This document shows positions 34,675-46,973 of a DNA stretch of 64,000 nucleotides, piece by piece. Source of the stretch: Artocarpus heterophyllus. Lineage: Eukaryota > Streptophyta > Magnoliopsida > Rosales > Moraceae. The stretch covers positions 77,501-141,500 of the forward strand of contig JAJQZP010000044.1 in assembly GCA_025403435.1 (NCBI GenBank). The letters run 5' to 3'. Positions within the stretch are counted from its first letter, which is position 1; each line of letters starts with the position of its first letter. The notes beneath the pieces are model-generated. The model did not search any database. It had not been told where the DNA came from and saw nothing but the letters and a program-made list of their open reading frames with translations. Position numbers and translations under genes: made by a program.

Positions 34675-35100
34675 CTGTCCATCTATTTTTAGAAACTACA
34701 AAATTATACTTTGAATTTTAAAAACTTATTTTAATTTCATCAATCTAAATAGAAAAAATTGGGCAAAACAACATGACTATCCTAAAAAAGCTATGAAAAA
34801 TATTTTATACTTTAAAAACAAAAAATTCCTAATACAAAACATCAAATTTCAAAAAAAAAAAAGATCTTAAGTTTATGATTTTTTTAAATTTTAAAATACA
34901 TTTTTTAAAATTTTTTCTTAAGAAGAAATATATATTTCATAAAAAAATTAAGTTTAATTAAAGGTATTTTTATCTTATCAGCATATTTTTCAATCGAAAA
35001 GTCTGCAAAGAATAAAATTGAAATAAGGTTTTCAAATTCAAAGGATTTTCTTGTTGTTTCTAAGAATAGAAGGACAAATTGAAAAAAAAAACTATGAGAT
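34675..35100 (+). repeat. Dispersed repeat R, copy 1
   Basis: Shares ordered blocks with 58205-58745: TTAGAAACTACAAA, AAAAAATTGGGCAAAA, a CCTAATACAAAA..TCAAATTTC-like block, TTTAATTAAAGGTATTTTTAT and AATTCAAAGGAT. No ORF. Part of a longer unknown element. Confidence 0.7.
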
Positions 35101-35762
35101 ATAGTAATGTAATTAAACCTTTTTATTTTTTTTTTAATTTTGTATTTTTTTATAGTTTTTATTTTTAATCTTTTGAGAAATAATATAATATTAAGATGAT
35201 AACTAATCTAAATAAGTAGATTTAGGCTCAAAATATAAAAAATTAATCATTTATAAAGGAAAACAAACATTTAATTTGTTGAGAAGAAATTTGAAGGAAA
35301 ATTTAAGTAAAAAAATTCTTTCTAGAAGAGTGTAACTAATAGTTATGTGTTTGAGAATTAATTGTAGACTTTTTTTGGACCATGTAATTTTAATATTTGT
35401 ATTTTATCGTATTTTGGACATAATTGTTATCTTGCAGAAAAAGAGAGAAGAAAAAAAACACTTTATCTTTCATTAAAGTAAAATTTATAATAACAAGTAT
35501 GTACAATTTATTTTCACTCATTTTTGTACAATTTATTTTCACTCATTTTTAATGTCACAAAAAGGTAAATCATTAATTCTAAATAAAAGCAGTTTTTAAT
35601 GAATGAAAGAGCACTTTTGGCGTTTTGAACAAAATGAACAGCCAACTAATAAAGGGGTCTATCTGTAATTTTTTAAATAGTCAGTCAGGGGTGTTAGTAT
35701 TATTAGTTTTGAAATACGGGTGTCTCTGTAATTTAGGTAAAATACATGGGATGTCAGTGTAA

Positions 35763-36886
35763 CCACAATTTTAATATTAGTTATACAATTTGAAATTCAA
35801 AGGAAAAAAGCTATATACAAAAATAGCTTATGAAGATATGCAATTCTTTTATTTTTGCTCAACGATATTTATTTTTATACATTTATAAAATATGCTGTTT
35901 ATTTACTCATTTAACCATGAAATTAAAAAAAAAAATACCTGCAACAAAAGTCAGCATTTATCATTAGCAATAGGATTATTATGACGAGACTGTGGTCATT
36001 TGAAGTTTAGAAATTTATCAGAGTGAGTGATGAAGTTGAAATAGAGAAAATAAAAAAGGAGCAAAAAGGTAAAGGGCAAAAAATATTGGTGTAACTATAG
36101 TAAACAAATAGAGCCAAAAAAGAACGAAAAAAGGTAAGCGCAAAAGAAAAAAAAAATGAAATAACAAAGGTAAAGTATCAAGGGAAAAGTAAGAAAGAAA
36201 AACATATTTTTTGCAAGAGACAACGTAGGCAAATGAGGTTAAAAAGGAGAAAAAAAAGCCAAAAAAAAAAGGGAAAAAAAAAGAGACAAAAAAAGGGGTC
36301 AAAGCAATAAATAAATAAATAAATAAAGCACCAAAATTGTGGGTGAAAGTCGAAGAAGCGATGAATGGTAAACTTTTATCAACTCTTTTATACATAAGAT
36401 GAGATGGTTTTTCATAACTTTTGTGCAACTGATTATATAAATAAATTAAATCAGATTAATATTTGGGTCAATCACCTCTGACCTTTAAACATTAAAGTCT
36501 CATGAAAAAAGTTATAATACATCACCAAATTATTGTAATAAAATTAAAATCTAACACAATATTTAAAATATCTTTAAAATATTTTTAATGACATAGTAAT
36601 TATCTTAATAATTCACATATTATACTATATAATTACATAGTAATTATTTTAATAATATTATTTTAAAATGTTTGTAGAATTTTTACAAACTAGAATCATA
36701 TTTTAATTCAATAAACATAATTGAGCTAGTTATTTTATTAACCCTCATATCATTTTGTTTCTTGAATTTTATAAACCTCTAATTTATCCTATCAACTTTA
36801 AATTTGTCTCATTTAACTCCTTTTATTAGGACTTCTGTTTAAAAAAGATGGTAAAAGAAGGGATCAGTTATTCTCACATGACCTCT
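35763..36886. other. AT-rich gene-free DNA
   Basis: Contains a purine-rich stretch (about 36040-36345) whose opposite strand gives a long Phe/Leu-rich ORF with no family resemblance, and an (AAAT) microsatellite at about 36306-36328. Confidence 0.45.
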
Positions 36887-37130
36887 TCACTTATAAACTA
36901 TATATTAAAAACAAATAAAAATGGACTGCATGATCTCAACTGACCCCTTAGTTTGTTTGTCTGGTTCTACCAGAAATTCCAACATAGAGGATTGACTAGG
37001 AGTAAGAGTCACTTATAAATTATTTATTAAAAATAAATAAAAAAGGACTGCATGGTCTCCCCTAGCTTCCTAGTTTTTTTGTCTGGTTGTACCAGAAATT
37101 CCAACATAGAGGACTGACCGGGAGTAAGAG
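36887..37130. repeat. Tandem duplication, 122-bp unit
   Basis: Two copies (36887-37008 and 37009-37130) share TCACTTATAAA, GGACTGCATG(A/G)TCTC, GTCTGGTT(C/G)TACCAG, AAATTCCAACATAGAGGA and GGAGTAAGAG. They are moderately diverged. Confidence 0.85.
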
Positions 37131-37924
37131 ATTTTAAAATTCTAAAGACGAAGTAGAATTTCTCCTTAAAATTAAAAGGCAAAAATGAAAATAATCCATA
37201 ATATTATTCAATTGTAATCATCATTTGATGAATGTAATTGTTCATTAATGCTTAATAGTATTATTAATATACACTTAATATGCTAGCAAATTAAAGTACG
37301 TGAATTGGCAGAGGGAAAAGGACTACTGACAGGAAAGGAAAACAAAAATTACGCAAAAACGAAATACGGCAACTAAATATAGAATGATCATCAGCACCCC
37401 TTCAAAAAATATATATACATATATAGAATCAGTAACCTTCTATTCTTCCTAAATCCGCTTTCTTTTACAAAAGCAATAATCTATTAGTTTTACATATTTT
37501 TCTCTATAAATATAGTTAGGGTTTATGATTTTTGTAGACATAATATAAAAATAAGAAATAAAAAGGAAAAAAATCTGTACAGCTCAGCTAGATCCAAGAC
37601 GCGCTCAACCATGGATATAAGTACATATAGGTTGAAGAGAATAATTAACTCTCTCTAGCTAATCCCATCTAGATAGATACTGATTTGAAAGAAATGTTCA
37701 AATGGGTATATGCTGTTCAAATGGGTATATGCTTTCAGTCCAATTATACAAGATAATATATCAAAGCAAAAGGCTTTAGTTGGAGTAGCGGAAAATGCAT
37801 GTGATTATCCAATCCTGCATTCTTTAAATTTCCACTTAATTGATACAAGTCATGTCCTAGCCATATGAGCCATGCAAACCAAGCTTTCCCTATAATAATC
37901 AATGGCATTCGCATCATGGCAAAA

Positions 37925-37975
<51 letters not shown>

Positions 37976-39330
37976 CAGATACGCGTCTTGAGGAGTGACT
38001 AAAAAACCCACTTATAGATCATTAATCAATGTGCGTAACAATAGTATATTCGTGGCCTTATCACAACTTTAGACACATATTCTTCATTTTTCTAAACTTG
38101 ATAGCGACTTTAGGCACATTTGTGAGAATTCATAATGTTACTACCAAAATTTCTGATTTAGTGAACTTGGAGAGAGAATAATGACTTGTTTATTTTTAAC
38201 TAACGCTAAATTGACCGTTATGTATGCCAACATATCGACTTTATAACCCTATGTTGGTGAATGGTTTCTTTTCTTTGTAAGAATTGGGAGAATGTTTTGT
38301 TTAAGTATAATTTAAAAAATACCTCCTTATAGGACATGGTTTTTAGCAATTATATCACATCAAAATTGCATCGGCAGATTTATAAAAACATTTACAATTA
38401 AAAAGTTTATTCTACCATTAAGATCATACCCCTACCAAAGATTCACCAATCAGCTAACAAGGAAAACTATTGTTGAATTAGTTAATCATATTATTTTCCG
38501 TGGGCTAAATGCAAATTTTGTGTCATCCAAAATGTTGTCTTTAAAAGTGAAAACATTGTAATGAGTCGCATTCGGGGTAGACAGGAATTTTTTAATTCTT
38601 TTTTAATTATTGACACTATTAATATATGAACCATGAGCTAGTATAGTAATACTTTGGTTATTAAACTTTTAACTTTGACATATTACTTTCTCAACTTTCA
38701 ATTTTTTTTGCGATTTTGTTCTCTGACCATTACTTAATGATAGATTGTAATAAATTAACAAAGATAATCATGTAAATTGCATAATAACTTGAAATTTTAG
38801 AAAATAGTATGTATAATGTTCTCTTCATTACTGGTAGAACCTATTAAAAACTATATTTCATACTCGTTGTAACTGTTGACATAAAATCTTTAATTATTAT
38901 GAGGTAAAGATGTGACTATTTATGTTACATTTCAGAAATAGTTGGTTAATTTTAGTATTAGGGACAAATTGTATAAAAAAGACTAAAATTTGGGGACTAT
39001 TTTATTAAAATTAAAAGTTTAAATAATGTATCTTTGTCAAAATACTGAACTAGGACTAAACGTGTTAATAATTTTTTATTTTTGGGTAGAAAAAACTTTT
39101 GGATCTTGTCAAAATCATTCCCTGGCTTCAAATACTACTCTCTCTCGTTACTTGGGATTCCCCAAATGTAGGTTTTAAAAGCATTCCCTACAAATAAATA
39201 GACAGGCATAGAATTTCATCAACAGTGATATATGCATGAGTGTGTATATAAATACAATCTAACGGTTGAAAAAGACGCAGCAAGATTCATATACCTTTCC
39301 TTGTATAGAAATTGTTTAGCAAGTAAATGA
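37131..39330. other. Gene-free DNA with AT microsatellite
   Basis: AT-rich; a 19-bp phrase starting GTTCAAATGGG is tandemly doubled at about 37697-37734. No gene or element ends recognised apart from the (AT) tract listed separately. Confidence 0.4.
37928..37973. repeat. (AT) microsatellite, about 23 units
   Basis: An uninterrupted AT dinucleotide run of 46 bp, likely to be length-polymorphic. Confidence 0.95.
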
Positions 39331-39490
39331 TAGGTCATTTGACACTTTCGTTGTAACTGAAGTTTTAAATTTAAGAACTATAGAATGTAAAAGCTTTATA
39401 ATGCATCATTTTTTTTATTTTTTACTGTAGCTGTTGAAAGTTTTACGTTATTTGCACTTAAAACTGATGAGCTAAAACTAAATACCAAAC
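39331..39490. repeat. MITE family A copy, partly duplicated
   Basis: Starts near AGGTCATTTGACAC and ends ACCAAACAGACGCC, with internal TACTGTAGCTGTTGAAAGTT. Its right half is contained in the tandem duplication at 39403-39833. Confidence 0.55.
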
Positions 39491-39833
39491 AGACGCCAAG
39501 TGTTGTCATCATATTATTGTTATTGTTGTTGTTGTTGGGCCAATCGACAACCCAAAGTTACTGTAAGGGATACGCTATTTATGCTTTAGTAAGATAAGCT
39601 TACAAGGATTAAGGATAGCATCATTTTTTTTATTTTTTACTGTAGCTGTTGAAAGTTTTACGTTATTTGCACTTAAAACTGATGAGCTAAAACTAAAATA
39701 CCAAACAGACGCTAAGTGTTGTCATCATATTATTGTTATTGTTGTTGTTGTTGGGCCAATCGACAACCCAAAGTTACTGTAAGGGATACGCTATTTATGC
39801 TTTAGTAAGATAAGCTTACAAGGATTAAGGATA
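39403..39833. repeat. Near-identical tandem duplication, 215/216-bp unit
   Basis: Copy 1 (39403-39617) and copy 2 (39618-39833) both run from GCATCATTTTTTTTATTT to GGATTAAGGATA. By eye the only differences are a one-base indel (AACTAAATACC versus AACTAAAATACC) and a single substitution (GACGCCAAG versus GACGCTAAG), so the duplication is recent. Confidence 0.92.
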
Positions 39834-40073
39834 ACAGATTAACCACCATAAAGAGGAATTACACGAATCTACATTTCGTGTACTGGTCTTTCCGAAAGAA
39901 AAAAAAAAAAAAATCGTACATTTTTCTTGGCGACACAAATCGCGTTGGATCTGGTATGAGCCCAAGTTGGGCTGGCTAGCGTGAAAGGGTGCTCACAATT
40001 TACCGGCGCTGGCCCAACCAACTTCATTCTTTGGAGGCTGGCGTTTCGTCACCATCCGGTGCAAGAACTAGAG

Positions 40074-40405
40074 TGTGTTTGAACAAGTTGGAACCCAAAG
40101 TTAAAAGTTAAACGCTCTAATATGTAAGAGTTTTATATTATAACATATTTTTATTTTACACTATATAATAATATATGAGAGCTTTACACTGTTGTAATTA
40201 GAATTTTGATGTTAGAACTTGGTTTCCAAACACTCTATGACTGTGTTTGAGAACGTAGTTAGAACTAAATAATTAGAACCAAAACACTGTAGTACGTAAG
40301 AGTTTTAAACTGTAGCATACTTTTGCTATACACTGGAGTGTGTAGGAGTTTTACAATATAGCTATTGAAACTAATAAGTTTTAATGACGTTGTCAATCAA
40401 ATTCT
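40074..40405. repeat. Two adjacent MITE family A copies
   Basis: The first (about 40074-40236) starts GTGTGTTTGAACAAG and ends TTTCCAAACACTCT. The second begins six bases later (GTGTTTGAGAACG at 40243) and runs to about 40405 with a decayed right end. Both contain the family motif of (A/G)TA(A/T)GAGTTTTA next to ACTGTAGC/ATTATAAC. Confidence 0.65.
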
Positions 40406-41691
40406 CTAAAGAGCAAGAGGTGCAGATTCCCTTTTTTCTTTAAAAAAATAATAAATGAAGAGCACCTCTAATGTACTCATGTTCAATGCCAAATTTTAAC
40501 ATTTGAGTAAAAAAAAAAAAACTCTTATATAATGTTATTTTTTGTGTTAAATTTAATATATGCTATATTTGATGATAAATTAACGTTAAATTTTAACATT
40601 TGATTGTTATTGGTTAATTTATATACTTCTTTTATTCGGTCATTATATAGCACTCCTTTTCAAATTATTTAATTTTAAAAGTTTCATTTTACCGTCTCCA
40701 AATCATAATGATTGTAAGGAAAAATAGCTATATATATATATATATTAGAGCACAAACGTTAGCATTTTCTTTAGGGTAATAAAAAAAACTTATTAAATAT
40801 AATATTTTTATAATTTTTTTTTGGTGCCAAAACAAGTCATTTCCCCCACCCATTTGGTTACCTATCAAGACCCTTCTCTTGCTTTTTTTTTTTTTTTTTT
40901 TTTTTAAGGACCTTACCCTCGCAAACTTAGGAAGTCCATGTTCTCTAACAATTCAACTTTCAAGTAGGCCCTTCCACCTTCTTTGTTGGGCTTCAAACCT
41001 TCGTACGAGGCCCAAACATAGAAAAGAAGAAGGTGCCCTTCTATTGAACTTTTCCTTCTTTACTCAAACCTTAAAAAAGAAAATAAAAAGACAAAAACAA
41101 TAAAAATCCAAGTATTATAATCTGTTTGAAAGGTGCCAACGGATTGATACGGGCTGAGGCCGCGAGGGACCTATTCCGCCACTTCCCCTGCTCAAGAACA
41201 ATAATCTACATTTCGGACATATTTATTTACATCAAAAGAAAAATAAAAATAAAAATAGGTTTCCTTTTCCTTGTAATAAGATGTTTACTTATAAAATGAG
41301 TAATAAAGGTTTTATAAGTCTTATGCAATATAAGAAAAAGAAAAGAAAATGTCAATTCGCATAACCCTGCTGGTAATAATTTCCAATCATAAGAAATGAA
41401 CACCAAAATTTCTTAAATATTCAAATTTAAATGTTATAATTCAAAATTTAATTAGTTACATAAAAGTATATTTTAGTAATTACATAGATAAGAGTACAAT
41501 TCCTTTATGTTGAGGACTATGGTAAGAGGGATAGAGAGAGTAGGATAGATAAGGAATGTGAAGGAAGAAAAAAATTATGGTAATCCTTCATGTTGTGTGA
41601 TAGGAAAGTTGAAAGAATGGATAACAATCATATGCCTAATTACTAAATTATTCATTTTACTATTTTGTTAATAATTTATTTTAGAAGGTAA
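40406..41691. other. Gene-free DNA
   Basis: AT-rich with a T-run at 40882-40905. The block at about 41105-41210 is GC-richer, without a recognisable gene. Confidence 0.4.
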
Positions 41692-41696
41692 CAAGA

Positions 41697-42183
41697 TGTT
41701 GAGGGTAATATCGATGATACCCATGGACGAGATTAGGAAATGGCCTAATAAGGGCCCAAGGTCAAGATGAGGTCTCGATTGGAAGGCAAGCTATTTATGG
41801 CTTTTCAAGAAGGTCGAGATAAGCCCAAGAAGGCAAGAAGTCGAGATAAAAAATGGACTAAACGTGGAATTAGTAGGAGTTCATATTCTATTTATTATCA
41901 CCCATGATCTTGCTAACCGCCTCCTTTTTGTCTCCATAAATAGGGATCTCTTTCATTGGGGCAAGGGGGAGGTTTTTTTTAATTGATCTTTCTAGCTATC
42001 ACGTCAACTGTATGCTTAAAGAAAAAATAAAAGGAAGAACTTCTCAAAAGTGGATGTAACTCTTATAAAGTGAACCATTATACTCACTAGTGTTTAATAT
42101 TTTTAGCATTTTACTCTTATTGACTTCTTCATACAACCATGAGAGATTTGTGAGGACATTGTTGACAAAAAATACTACAAACA
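41697..42183 (+). repeat. Gypsy 5' LTR
   Basis: 487 bp from TGTTGAGGG to ACTACAAACA. It shares with the 3' LTR the blocks CGAGATTAGGAAA, AAGGTCAAGATGAG, ATAAATAGGGATCTC (TATA region, about 41936), TTCTCAAAAGTGGA and GAGAGATTTGTGAGGACATTG. It lacks roughly 100 bp present in the 3' LTR near 56855-56950. No canonical primer site was recognised right after it. Confidence 0.9.
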
Positions 42184-44280
42184 ATTAGCATTAGGAGGGC
42201 CAAATTCATCTAATAAAGAACGTTGTTTTTAATATTGTTTCTCACAGTCATCATGTGGCTATATGTACCAACCCTACCAGAGACAACAATAATACTACCA
42301 ACATTCAAGGTGACAACCAGTCCATGAGAAAAGACCCAGGAGCATCAAGAAGAGGCTAACAACCCTCGTGAACCACCTTGCTATAGCACAGGGTAGAAAG
42401 AATGAGCGGTCTACTCAAGAAGATCTCAATAGCCTTGGATGATATCCAAGGATAGAATAGTAACCGTGCAGGTGTAGATCCGGTAGATCAAGGGAACTAG
42501 GTTGGTGGCCAGCATAATGATGGCCAACGGGTCAACCTGAGGGAATCAGGGAGATTGAAGGTGGCCAAAATAGGAAAGCCAACTCTATGGGTAGCCAAGA
42601 AAGGAAAAGGAGAGCAACCTAAGCTCAAGGTCGTGGAGTCAAGCCACACAACCAGTAGAGGTGGAACTCAGGCCTTCTTCCTCTCCCATTAAGACGTGAA
42701 GTAAGATAGGACGTAGCCTCCGCATTCAATGGGGTCAACTTAAGAGAGCGGTTGCGAAGAGGCAATTTGAGAGATCATTTGCATGCAAAGAGAGCCGTTC
42801 ATTAGGTAATAACCCCAAATTGATTGACCTTCTAGCCATTGATCAACCGATGAATAACCGTCAGGTTGACCCCTAACTGGTAACACAGTAAATCAATTAG
42901 TAGCTTCAGGCGGCTTTGGGACTTCCAACAAGCAAGATCAGGCGACTTATAGGATGAGTTGGTGACCTTGAAGTACAAATTAGACGTGCACTGTAGAGAG
43001 GAGATTACGTACATCAACCTATTCACCCTGGAGATCATGGAAACACCTCCCCTAGAGAGATTTAAGCTCCCATAGATGACACCCTCCAAGGGACTTATTG
43101 ATCTAGATATATGAGTCTTCTATGGAGCTCTACGGTGTCCCATAAGAAATTATTTGTTGAGCATTTAATCAAACCTTGTCCCGGTCGGAAAGGCAATGGT
43201 TTTGAATGTTGAAAGCTAAAAGCATCACATGCTTTCAAGACTTAAGGTTACCTTCTTGAACTAGTTTGTTGGAGTTAGATCTCTCCCACCGTCGAAGGAG
43301 AAGCTTAGCTTTGTCCAAATGAGTCTTTGAAGGATTGGCTCGCCTAGTTCGCCAAAGAGGTAGCTACGATCGGAGGGATCTCAAATGATGTAGCTCTTAT
43401 AGGGGCCTTTAACAATATGTGAATAAACATTCTTTTATGGAGGATCTCCATTGTAAGAGTGCTAAGTCATATAGGGAGTTCCTGGAAAGAATTTGAGGAT
43501 TTATGAACCAGGAAGAGGTGAAAGGCTTGGTTTACATATGGGTCATGGTAGGAGGAAGCAATGGTAGCAGTAGTCAAGGGTCAAGCCAAGGAGGAAAAAA
43601 AGAAGAAGGAGTAATTCACATAGGCTAAACAGTGCACCAAAGTTGCTTAACTATGACACACATCAAAATTCCTTTGGCTGAGCAGTTGTCATGGATAACG
43701 CTAAATGACAGAGACAAAAAAATGATCGATCTAGGTTTGCAGCAATGTTATGACAAACTACGATGACGTCACCATTTTGATAGATGGCATTTATCATAGG
43801 ATTAGCGATCGACCTTATTTGCATCAACCTCCACCTATAAGGTCTAATCCCAACAAGCGCAATCAAAATAAATATAGTAGGTTCCATGGCGATGTTGGAT
43901 ATTACACTAGTGACTGTGTAGGACTCAAAAATGAGATTGAAAGGCTGATAAGAGAAGGTCAGCTACAAGAATATCGTGCCAACAGAAGTAAGAGAAGAAA
44001 CGACAGAGGGGATGATCATAGAAACGATTAGAGGAATGGCGATCGAAGGTGAGAAAACAATCGTTGAGACAATAATGCAATAGAATCTACAAAGGTGTTT
44101 TGTACAATTCATAGGGGACCGTATCTTAGGGGAGACTTAGGAAGATCTTAGAAGAACTATGCCCGAGAGTCTAGAGAAGTAACTAAGTAACGCTGTCTTA
44201 ATATGTCAACAAACAGACTAGCCAAGGTGCTAAGAAATGATGGAATGAAAATAATGTTCTCAAAAGACGATGCCAGCAGA
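42184..44280 (+). pseudogene. Gypsy gag remnant
   Basis: Multiple stops and frameshifts. The best-preserved part is the C-terminal Gag end at about 43750-44031, where YSRFHGDVGYYTSDCVGLKN followed by EIERLIREGQLQEY matches the Tat-type Gag tail, with the zinc-finger cysteine and histidine pattern partly lost. Upstream (about 43330-43520) pieces such as SLASFAKEVATIGG are recognisable in shifting frames. Confidence 0.6.
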
Positions 44281-44307
44281 ATGCATTCACCATAGAATGC
44301 TGCCTTA

Positions 44308-44795
44308 GTGGTCGAGGCAATAATTGGTAATTTCACTGTCTACCATATTCTGGTGGACAATGGGAACTCAGTCGACATACTCTACGCCAACTGTTTGACC
44401 AAAATGGGAATCTTGTTGGATCAAACGACTCCAAATTCTCATCCTTTATATGGCTTTATAGGGGATAGTGTTATGCCCAAAGGATCAAATTGCCAATCAC
44501 AATGGGTGAAAAGCCCAAGACAATGATAGTCATGTCGAACTTCCTAGTGGTCAAGGGCAGAGACCAGTATAACACGGTCATTGGAAGGTCGAATCTGAGA
44601 GCCCTCAAGGCTATCGCCTCTATATATCATCAGAAGGTGAAATTCCCCACTCTAGTAGGGATTAGCAAGATAAGAGGAAACCAGTACGAGTCAAGGCTCA
44701 CTTATCCTGATGTAGTTCTCATGCATGTAGATTCCAAGAGAATGGACGCGAAAGTGGTACATCAGAGACCAATGAAGGAAGATATTGACCCCTAG
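44308..44795 (+). pseudogene. Gypsy aspartic protease region
   Basis: HILVDNGNSVDILYANCLTK carries the active-site triad in the DNG form seen in Tat elements. After a frame change around 44490-44526, FLVVKGRDQYNTVIGRSNLR and LKAIASIYHQKVKFPT continue the family pattern. In active elements this enzyme cuts the polyprotein. Confidence 0.8.
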
Positions 44796-44944
44796 ATAGT
44801 AGAAGAGGTGACAAAAACTAAACCAACTGAAGATCTTGTTATGATGAAGGTTTACGAGCAGGACTTAAAAATTGGATTAAGGTTGACCAAGAGACAGGGA
44901 GATGAGCTCATCAAGTTTTTGAATGCAAATATTAACTTGAGGAT

Positions 44945-45790
44945 ATGGTGGGGATTGATCCAAAAGTCACTTGCCATATATTAAACATTGATCTAAACTA
45001 CCCTTTAAAGAGGCAAAAGAGACGACCAATAAACCTAGAGACGTATGAAGCCTTTCGAGAAGAGGTCGACAAGCTCGAAAAGAATGGATTTATCAAGGAA
45101 TGCTATTACCCTAAGTGGATCTTAAATCGAGTGCTCGTCCGCAAGCCCAATAGAAAGTGGAGAACCTGTATAGATTTTAGCGATCTTAACAAGGCCTGTC
45201 TAAAGGATAGTTTCCCTCTCCCACGAATTGATCAACTAGTCGATGCCATTACCGACCACGAATTGTTGAGTTTCATGGATGCCTATTTGGGATATAACCA
45301 AATCCTAATGCACCCGTGAGATAAAGAGCATACGGCCTTTATTACGGACAAAGAGTTGTACTATTATCTCATTATGCCCTTTGAATTAAAAAACGCAGGC
45401 ACAATATCAGTAAATAAGATGTTTGATGAGCAAATTGGAAAAACCATGGAGGTAGATATCGACAATGTACTAGTTAAGAGCATGAAGGAAAGTTTGCATG
45501 TGGCTCATCTGGACGAGATGTTTCAAATACTGCAAGAGTATAAAATGAAGCTCAACCCACTAAAGTGTGCCTTAGGAATGGCATCAGGAAGTTTCTTGGG
45601 TTACATGGTTAAACATCGAGGTATCAAGGCTAACCCAACAAAGATTCCAGTGTTGTTAAAAAGGAAAGCACCTTAAAAGCTGACATGTTGTATCATTGCC
45701 CTCAATTGTTTTATTTCAAGGGCAACCGATAAGTGTGTGCCATTTTTTAAAGTTTTGAGGAAGTCGTTCGAGTGGACAGATGAATGTGAT
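44945..45790 (+). pseudogene. Gypsy reverse transcriptase, start of RNase H
   Basis: VRKPNRKWRTCIDFSDLNKA, KDSFPLPRIDQLVDAI and LSFMDAYLGYNQILMHP are RT motifs. A stop (TGA) follows at about 45318, then the frame resumes with LIMPFELKNAG. The catalytic Y-x-D-D box reads DIDN, so both the tyrosine and the last aspartate are lost. After LNPLKCALGMASGSFLGYMV the frame decays into an RNase H start (WTDECDEAFKCL near 45776-45808). Confidence 0.85.
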
Positions 45791-45808
45791 GAGGCGTTCA
45801 AATGCCTG

Positions 45809-46500
45809 GTGTCCCATATTCATTCATCTTAGATAATGGCAAGCAATTTGACAATGCCAAGATGAGGAAATTCTACGATGATCTCAACATTCATTAGAAC
45901 TTCTCAACTGTCATCTACCTACAATTGAACGGTCAGGTCGAAAAAGTAAACAAGATCATTAAGCACGCCTGGAAAAATGACTCGAAGAGAAAAAATGAGA
46001 GATAGGCTAAAGACTTACCAAAGGTGTTATGGGCCTACAAGACGATGACCAAAATGACGATGGCGAAACCCCATTCTCGTTGACATATGGTGTTAAAGTT
46101 GTTTTGCTAGTCAAGTTGGTAACACCCATTAATCGAGTGATCGCATACAACGGACGAGAAAATGCATGGCTAATGAGTGCAGCGCTTGACTTGCTTGAGG
46201 CCAAAGGATTGAATCCCAAATGCATCTTACCACCTACCAATAGAGAACGGCGAGATATTACAACAAGAAGGGTCGAGAGAGGACATCTGCTATTGGAGAT
46301 TTAGTCTTCAGAAGGGTGACTCCAAGCACAAAGCCAAGAAATACGGGCCTCCTTGGTTCAAATTGGAAAGGATCTTACAGGGTTCAAGATGTTATGAGGT
46401 TAGGAACCTATGTGCTGAAGTCTATGATTAATCAGTGCATAGAGCATCCATTAAATGCCGAGCATCTATGTTTTATTATCAATGATATGTTAAAATTTAA
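45809..46500 (+). pseudogene. Gypsy integrase remnant, 5' part deleted
   Basis: Immediately after the first residues of RNase H the reading jumps to the second half of the integrase core: LDNGKQFDNAKMRKFYDDLN, LNGQVEKVNK and ETPFSLTYG, with several stops. Most of RNase H, the integrase zinc finger and the first catalytic aspartate are missing, so a deletion junction lies near 45808-45835. Confidence 0.75.
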
Positions 46501-46973
46501 ATCTTTGCATTTCATTTCTATATTTTTTTTGGTTTCATTTTTATGGTTCAAGGCATGCCGACTGCAAGTAGCTTTTGAACTTCGTGTTATTCTGGTTTCA
46601 ATTATATACGTTATAAGCGTGAGTTATTTCTAAACAAATATTGCCCATTATAATTTAACTTGCCATTTGAATTTGCTAAATCACAATGCCAAAAATAAGT
46701 TAAAAACTCAATGTTTTGACATGAAGGCAAGAAAGGGCAAGGCTAAAAGCCCATATAGAGCTCTCCATCTTGCCGTAAAATTCAACTTCAAATGTTGTTT
46801 CACAGAAATTATTAACTCAACGGTGCATGCATATAAGTCTATTGTTCAAAAATGGTAGATGAAACCAAAAATATTTCCATTGAATCCAAAATCATAATAA
46901 ATGGCCAAAAGCCTACAAGTCATTAAAAAAAACAAAAATAAAAACAAGAGGGCATCCTCCAATCCTAATCTTT
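46501..46973. other. Gypsy spacer between pol and antisense gene
   Basis: Downstream of integrase on plus. No coding similarity seen on either strand. Confidence 0.4.

Larger units (their letters stand above)
31505..35762. mobile_element. Probable Mutator-like element with long imperfect TIRs
   Basis: The left end TTACACTAACAC... (31505-31610) resembles the inverted complement of the right end (35660-35762, TTACACTGACATCCC when reversed), with shared phrases such as AATTA(T/C)A..GACACC and AAACTAAT. No transposase ORF. The interior is C-rich on plus near 31690-31747 and 33963-34255 and is split by the solo LTR at 31748. Removing the LTR leaves about 2 kb. A TSD was not identified, so the assignment is tentative. 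Confidence 0.42.

Noticed and set aside
36018..36428. 136-codon minus-strand ORF, almost all Phe, Leu, Ser and Tyr
   Set aside because: Arises from a purine-rich low-complexity stretch; no domain, no splice context, no similarity recognised.
42832..43089. 85-codon minus-strand ORF in the gypsy gag region
   Set aside because: Antisense to degenerate gag, no family resemblance, and far from the real antisense gene.
43150..46500. Endogenous pararetrovirus
   Set aside because: The RT lies between protease and integrase and the whole is bounded by LTRs and a 5-bp TSD, which is a Ty3/gypsy retrotransposon; no movement-protein or coat-type region was seen.
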